Assembly (NCBI RefSeq): GCF_001540865.1
Contig: NC_033642.1
Coordinates: 839,450 to 903,449, forward strand
DNA length: 64,000 nt
Reading direction: 5' to 3'
From: Ananas comosus
Lineage: Eukaryota > Streptophyta > Magnoliopsida > Poales > Bromeliaceae
The notes under the pieces are model-generated. The model worked only from the letters and a program-made list of their open reading frames with translations, was not told where the DNA came from and searched no databases. The position numbers were made by a program, and so were the translations under genes. Shown here in pieces: positions 59,307 to 64,000 of this stretch. Position 1 is the first letter of the stretch. Every line of letters begins with the position of its first letter.

Positions 59307-59604
59307 AAGGATTTAAGTGCCTATCGGCACAGGTCTTATCTACCGTGTTATATCGTGCCAACAGGATAATGGTATGATACACCTCCTATGCCTATTCTTA
59401 AATTAGTAAGTAATCTTCTCTGTGTAGTTCAAAAATTTGATAGCAATTAGAATACTTTGTTGCTATAAAAGAATTCATGCTACAATGTGTCAGCACGCAT
59501 ATAAGTTTTGTGACTGGCACAAACTAGCATGGCTTGGCACGCACTATATTGTACCGTGCCGGTAAGTTTTCGGCACAACTCCGTGGCACGGCACTTAAAG
59601 CCTT
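59307..59604. mobile_element. CGTGCC-rich MITE, copy 3
   Basis: The termini AAGGATTTAAGTGCC and GGCACTTAAAGCCTT form an inverted repeat. GTACCGTGCC and GGCACGGCAC words lie near the right end. It is about 298 bp, upstream of EYA. No clear target duplication. Confidence 0.6.
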
Positions 59605-60825
59605 GATTACATTCATAGGTTAGCACCATTTACAGCTTTACTTCCAATACAGAGGTAAAAACCAACCCCATAGCAGCGCAATCTGGACTCGGCCCCAGGA
59701 CCTCCAGCCTCAAAATTTCAACCCGGGACCTCTGATTCGATATCGAGTTAGGCAAGCCCAAACAAACAAATATAATGAATCTAGAGAGATATTAATCAAA
59801 TGCAACAACAACAATAACCACAACAATATCTTATGCTTAAACTTCTAAAGAAACCAACTTTTGTGCCTCCTACAACCAATATAAGCATTCCTAGATGATA
59901 AAGGTGCAATCCACAAAAAACCCACAAGACTCACACCATTTAAATTCATAGCTTAATAATACTTAGTACCTCTTTCCTTCAAACTAGAGGTGGTAAAAAA
60001 AAAAAAAAAAAATCACATGAAAAGCCCACTAAATCCAGTAACAAATACTTCAATCTTAAACGAATTTCACACCAGGATTGGGCCAAGAAATCGAAAATAT
60101 CTACACTCCCAAAGAAGTTATAGTAACAATTGAATCATATCAATCAATAACAAATAATGATATAATAATCCCCACTTTTTCGCTGATTTTTCTCCATTTC
60201 CAGCTCATAGGGATCGAACGAGATCTAAATTCTAATTCCGAGTTAAATCGACGAGAGTTTGGGGTGAATTTGAAGTTAGGGGTTAAAATTTCGTACCTTT
60301 TTCTCGGAAATTTTTCGCTCGATCGGTTTGGGATCGATCTGTGCGGCGTGTGGAGTGTCCGTGTGTTACAGTCGAAAACTATGCGGAGATTTTCCATGGA
60401 GGCCCCTCAAGTCTTTATATTTACTAAAATGAGATAAAATGTTTGCAAACTCCCTCAACTATTCAGAACTTCCAAACACGGGCTTAAACTTTTATTTTTT
60501 ATTTTTTGATTGAGCCTGCTCAAATTTTATGTTTTTTTTTTTAAATAATGTGATCTTATTAAAAGAATAGAGATTTTTTTTAAAATATTTCTTCCGTTTA
60601 GGAGTTTTTGGATAAATATGCTTATGAAAATTTTTAATTGTAAATACAAGAGCCTGAAATTTTTATTTTTTAAATTAGGATAAAACAGTGAATGATCTAC
60701 CATTTTTAAAAAGCGATAAATAATTCACCGTCTTTAGAAGGTGGTAAATTATTCATTGCATTTATACAGCCCATATTTTCTTACATACAAATTCTCTTAT
60801 TTGTATATGGACTTTTTTTAATTAA

Positions 60826-61250
60826 CCCTTAGAAAATTTATAATTTGCTAAATAATCTTATCAAGAATTTATTTGGCCAAATAACTCTATTTTATCCAAC
60901 TCACTATTAGAATGGAAGATTAATTGAAAGACGATAAAAAGTTTACCATATTTTCCTTTCTAAAGAAAATGGTGACGAATTTACCATTTCTTCATATTTC
61001 TCATATCTGATCCTCACAACAATGTAAGAATCTAAACCCTTAGAAAGTTTATAATTTGCTAAATAATCTTATCAAGAATTTATTTGGCTAAATAACTCTA
61101 TTTTATCCAACTCACTATTAGAATGGAAGAATAATTGAAAGACGATGAAAAATTTACCATATTTTCATTTCTAAAGAAAATGGTGACGGATTCACTATTT
61201 CTTCATATTTGTCATATCTGATACTCACAACAATGTAAGAATCTCAACAA
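60826..61250. repeat. 211-bp tandem duplication
   Basis: Two copies beginning CCCTTAGAAA, with AATAATCTTATCAAGAATTT and GAAAATGGTGACG inside, are offset by 211 bp and differ at few positions. Confidence 0.9.
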
Positions 61251-62333
61251 TTCACATACAATTCTAAAAATCCAAAAAAAAAATTTAACAAGCTACTTAA
61301 AATGCTCATAATAATCAAATAAAAATTTCAATAATCCACATATAATTTAAATATTTTCACAGAAATTCTCACACCCTATACATGACAATATATATATAAC
61401 GATAACAATATGAAAATAATGAATGATTCACTAATTTTTTTAATACACTATCTTCCTTATTATTGTCTTATATGACATTGAGTTAATAAGAAGATGATTA
61501 GTTGGCTAAATAAAATTTTGGAAGAGTCATTTGGTCAATTAGAAATTTGTATTGAATTGTTTTTATAAAAGTCCATTCTATGCTATTTTAAAACAAACGG
61601 TAGATAATTTACTACTTTTATAAGCACAAAAAATAATTTTAATATTTTGAGTTAAGTGGTGAATGATTTGTTGTATTTAGAAAGTGACGACTCATTCAAC
61701 ATTCGGCCTAATTTTTTAAATAAAATTTTCAAATGATTTTTTTTAATTGTAATGTTTCACAAGTCTATCGATAAAAATAATTCTGATTTGTCTATAGTAG
61801 CCTAAATGTAAATAAAAGTTCAAACTGTAATATTTACAAGAGCAATCCTTACTACAGTACTTTATATCATGGCTTACTTGATTTTAAAATAAGCCTTTTA
61901 TTTTAAAATGATATGTAGCTAATTTTTTATATGCAATTGCATGTGCATTTGGCCAGTAAATGAGAAAAACTAAATCTATAACTATCCCGAGCTGTAATCT
62001 TTACAACTCTCATCCAATGGTCCAAAATTTACCCAATCAACTTGATTTTTTAGTAATAAATTGTGACCTGAGGAATTTGATTCTTTGAAAGAAAGGTAGC
62101 ATTCTACGTATTTTATTTATTTTTTAAAAATAAACTCAACTAGAAATGTGAAACAATTAGACTTCAAATCTAGGGAGTCAAATAGTAGTCACTGAGCCTT
62201 TTGCTACTTGCATTAGGAAGAGTTGATATAAGGCTTGAAAAATTAACATGACTTTTGGATGGCCAACGGTATAGAATCATGACTCATAAGTGTACTGTAA
62301 TTTGCATTAAATAAACTATTCTAAATTAGGAGC

Positions 62334-62524
62334 AGGACTACTATGCTATTATGAGCACGGTAGATTTTGTGCTCCTAATTTTCTAATCATCCATCAATTT
62401 CTCTCCTTTTTGAATTCTCTTTAAGTTCTCCTCTGTCTCACCTTAATCATTCATCAAATTTAATGGATGGTTAGAAATTTAGCATTATAAGAACTGCTGA
62501 GCTCTTATAGTACGGTAGTCATGG
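62334..62524. mobile_element. Short MITE-like inverted repeat
   Basis: The left end GACTACTATGCTATTATGAG and the reverse complement of the right end GACTACCGTACTATAAGAGC are similar. They also recall the GGCTACTATACTATTATGAA end of MITE B. It is about 190 bp. Confidence 0.45.
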
Positions 62525-64000
62525 CGAATTTACTAGGGTTTTGCCTCCGACGACTAGTTCTCCATCTTCTTGCTCAATGCCCTCCTCATTCAGGTGGATT
62601 GCTGCTCTCTTTTTGCTTCTTTCTTGCTTGTTCGTAGAGGAAGGGCTCGGTGGACGCGAATCGCCCCTGAACTGGACGGAAGGCTCAGCTTAGACCACCG
62701 GCGCAATGCCTCTCAGCTCCTGCTTGAATCATTTGCAACGGAAGCTTCGTAGTTCGATTTAAGGTTCATGTGGATTGAGATCATTAATACAATTTGGTCT
62801 TTGTGGGAATATGAGGAAAGGGTAGGGATTGTTATGTAGATGCATTTGCTACCTTATAGCAGAGAAAGTGAGAACCAATTATGAGATTCTAGAGCACTTT
62901 GATTTTTATAGATATATCTATTATTTTAGTGGGGATATAGGACGGATTCAAGAAAACCAGTATTTAGAGGCACTTGTTTGTGTCGTTAAGGGCCTCTTTA
63001 GATCTTTGATTCGTTCTGCACACTTCAGGTAGAGTAGATCACTCGAAAAGGGTTAGAGACTAGCATAGCATCTTCAAGTTTACTTTCAGTTTAATGTACT
63101 TTCCTGCAGTATGTACATACATATTGTCTGAGGGAGAAAACTTTCCTACAATACTGAACGGACATTCCCTTGTCGTTTACACCTATTAAGCTCGCCGGAA
63201 TTTAATTCTACATCATGTTGCTCTAAGAGCAGGTTGACCTTACGTTTTTGGCTAAACTTGTGTCTATTTATTTGTAGTGTGAATGTGTACTATATCATGG
63301 ACATTTTCCTACTTTTCGACACTGTAAAATGTTCGCCGATCTGATTTGCTTTAGAGAGAAATTGGAGAGTTGCTAATAGGTGTTCGAGCTAGAAGTTGGC
63401 CCTTGGCTAAGGCACTTATTTGAAACAAACACTCAGATACAAAGTTATGGCTATTTTACTAATCTCAACTCTGGAATCCTAGATTGCATCAAACAGGCCT
63501 CAATCGACCTCATTTCGACGAGGCTTGGTTCAATCCGCCTTGTCCATATGTCCTATTGCCAAGTTGTTACCTTAGTTTTATTTCATTCTGCTAAAAGGGA
63601 CACAAATCGAAGAGAACCGCCTTCACCGACATGACCTTTAAAATCATAGATTTTCAACATAAATTTAGAAAAATAATAGGAACACACAAAATAATTACGT
63701 ATAAATTTTTTATAAACATAGAGATTTATGTTTACAACATAAGGACTGGAGGAGGAGTGAAAGATGTAGTCCTAAAAGAACAAAATTTTCAATGACAATC
63801 GGTAGATAGAAAGATGTGAAGAAGATGAATTGGAAAGTGTATCTTGGATAAATGGGAGTTAGAAAAAGATCACCAATAGCTTTTTTTTTTTTTTCCGATT
63901 AAACAGATATTTGAAAGGGAGATTACCAATGGTTGGGTTTTATTAACCTTGTGAATAGAGAAAAACATATAAGCAAGTGATAAATTATATTTTAACAATT
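62525..64000. other. Right end of window, no recognisable gene
   Basis: A 38-codon frame opens at 62521 (MANLLGFCLRRLVLHLL...) and stops at the TAG near 62635. A CAG|GTGGAT donor-like site lies inside it. The sequence to 63650 is less AT-rich than its surroundings and could be the start of a gene or a non-coding transcript, but no family was recognised. Confidence 0.3.

Larger units (their letters stand above)
58300..62333. other. Upstream region of EYA and gene-free AT-rich DNA
   Basis: No coding exon was recognised. A short GC-richer stretch at about 60180-60410 (minus strand) could hold the EYA promoter or a first non-coding exon. The rest holds the CGTGCC MITE (59307-59604), a poly-A run near 59996-60012, a 211-bp tandem duplication (60826-61250), and AT-rich sequence with GTGAATGATT / AATTCACCGT words. 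Confidence 0.45.

Noticed and set aside
60140..60397. 85-codon minus-strand frame upstream of EYA as a gene
   Set aside because: No recognisable domain. It is more likely promoter or untranslated leader of EYA.

Overview
This window is nuclear DNA of a flowering plant, most likely a monocot. The evidence is plant-specific gene families with many introns, AT-rich introns, and abundant plant transposon remnants (MITE, MULE, hAT, TRIM and a solo LTR). Pineapple or a similar monocot is only a guess. No CRISPR array, operon or prokaryotic feature is present, and I found no convincing tRNA, rRNA or virus.

Layout, left to right. (1) 300-21052, minus strand: the first 22 coding exons (about 788 codons) of a callose synthase of the CalS10/GSL8 type. 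Its catalytic half lies beyond the left edge. Several introns are swollen by transposons: a near-perfect 798-bp MULE palindrome, a 1-kb hAT element and a Tourist-like MITE. (2) 21053-24441: a divergent intergenic region with two members of one inverted-repeat family. (3) 24442-28386, plus strand: a small five-exon gene for a glycine-rich chloroplast inner-membrane protein (At1g42960 type) whose first exon is tandemly triplicated. (4) 28387-29906: convergent 3' regions. (5) 29907-38945, minus strand: a 12-exon PHD-finger protein of the AIPP2/PAIPP2 type (Polycomb-linked silencing). (6) 38946-49700: a repeat-rich desert with a 2286-bp solo LTR, hAT elements, a MULE-MITE and MITEs seated in TA/GA microsatellites. 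(7) 49992-53306, plus strand: an intronless PPR protein of the PGR3 type. (8) 55059-58251, minus strand: a plant Eyes absent (EYA) phosphatase in five exons. (9) 58300-64000: no recognisable gene; a TRIM remnant lies in the EYA gene, and MITEs and a 211-bp tandem duplication lie further right.

The genes are unrelated neighbours rather than a pathway: callose at the cell plate and plasmodesmata, two chloroplast proteins, a chromatin reader and a phosphatase. Exon models were built by hand from splice signals, reading-phase continuity and remembered family conservation. All four assembled multi-exon models keep phase throughout. Two introns appear to use GC-AG splice sites. No wholly new system was found. 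The most unusual items are the triplicated first exon with two usable copies, the nested palindromic MULE/hAT, the solo LTR with six copies of a 12-bp palindrome, and MITEs flanked by TA/GA/CT microsatellites.
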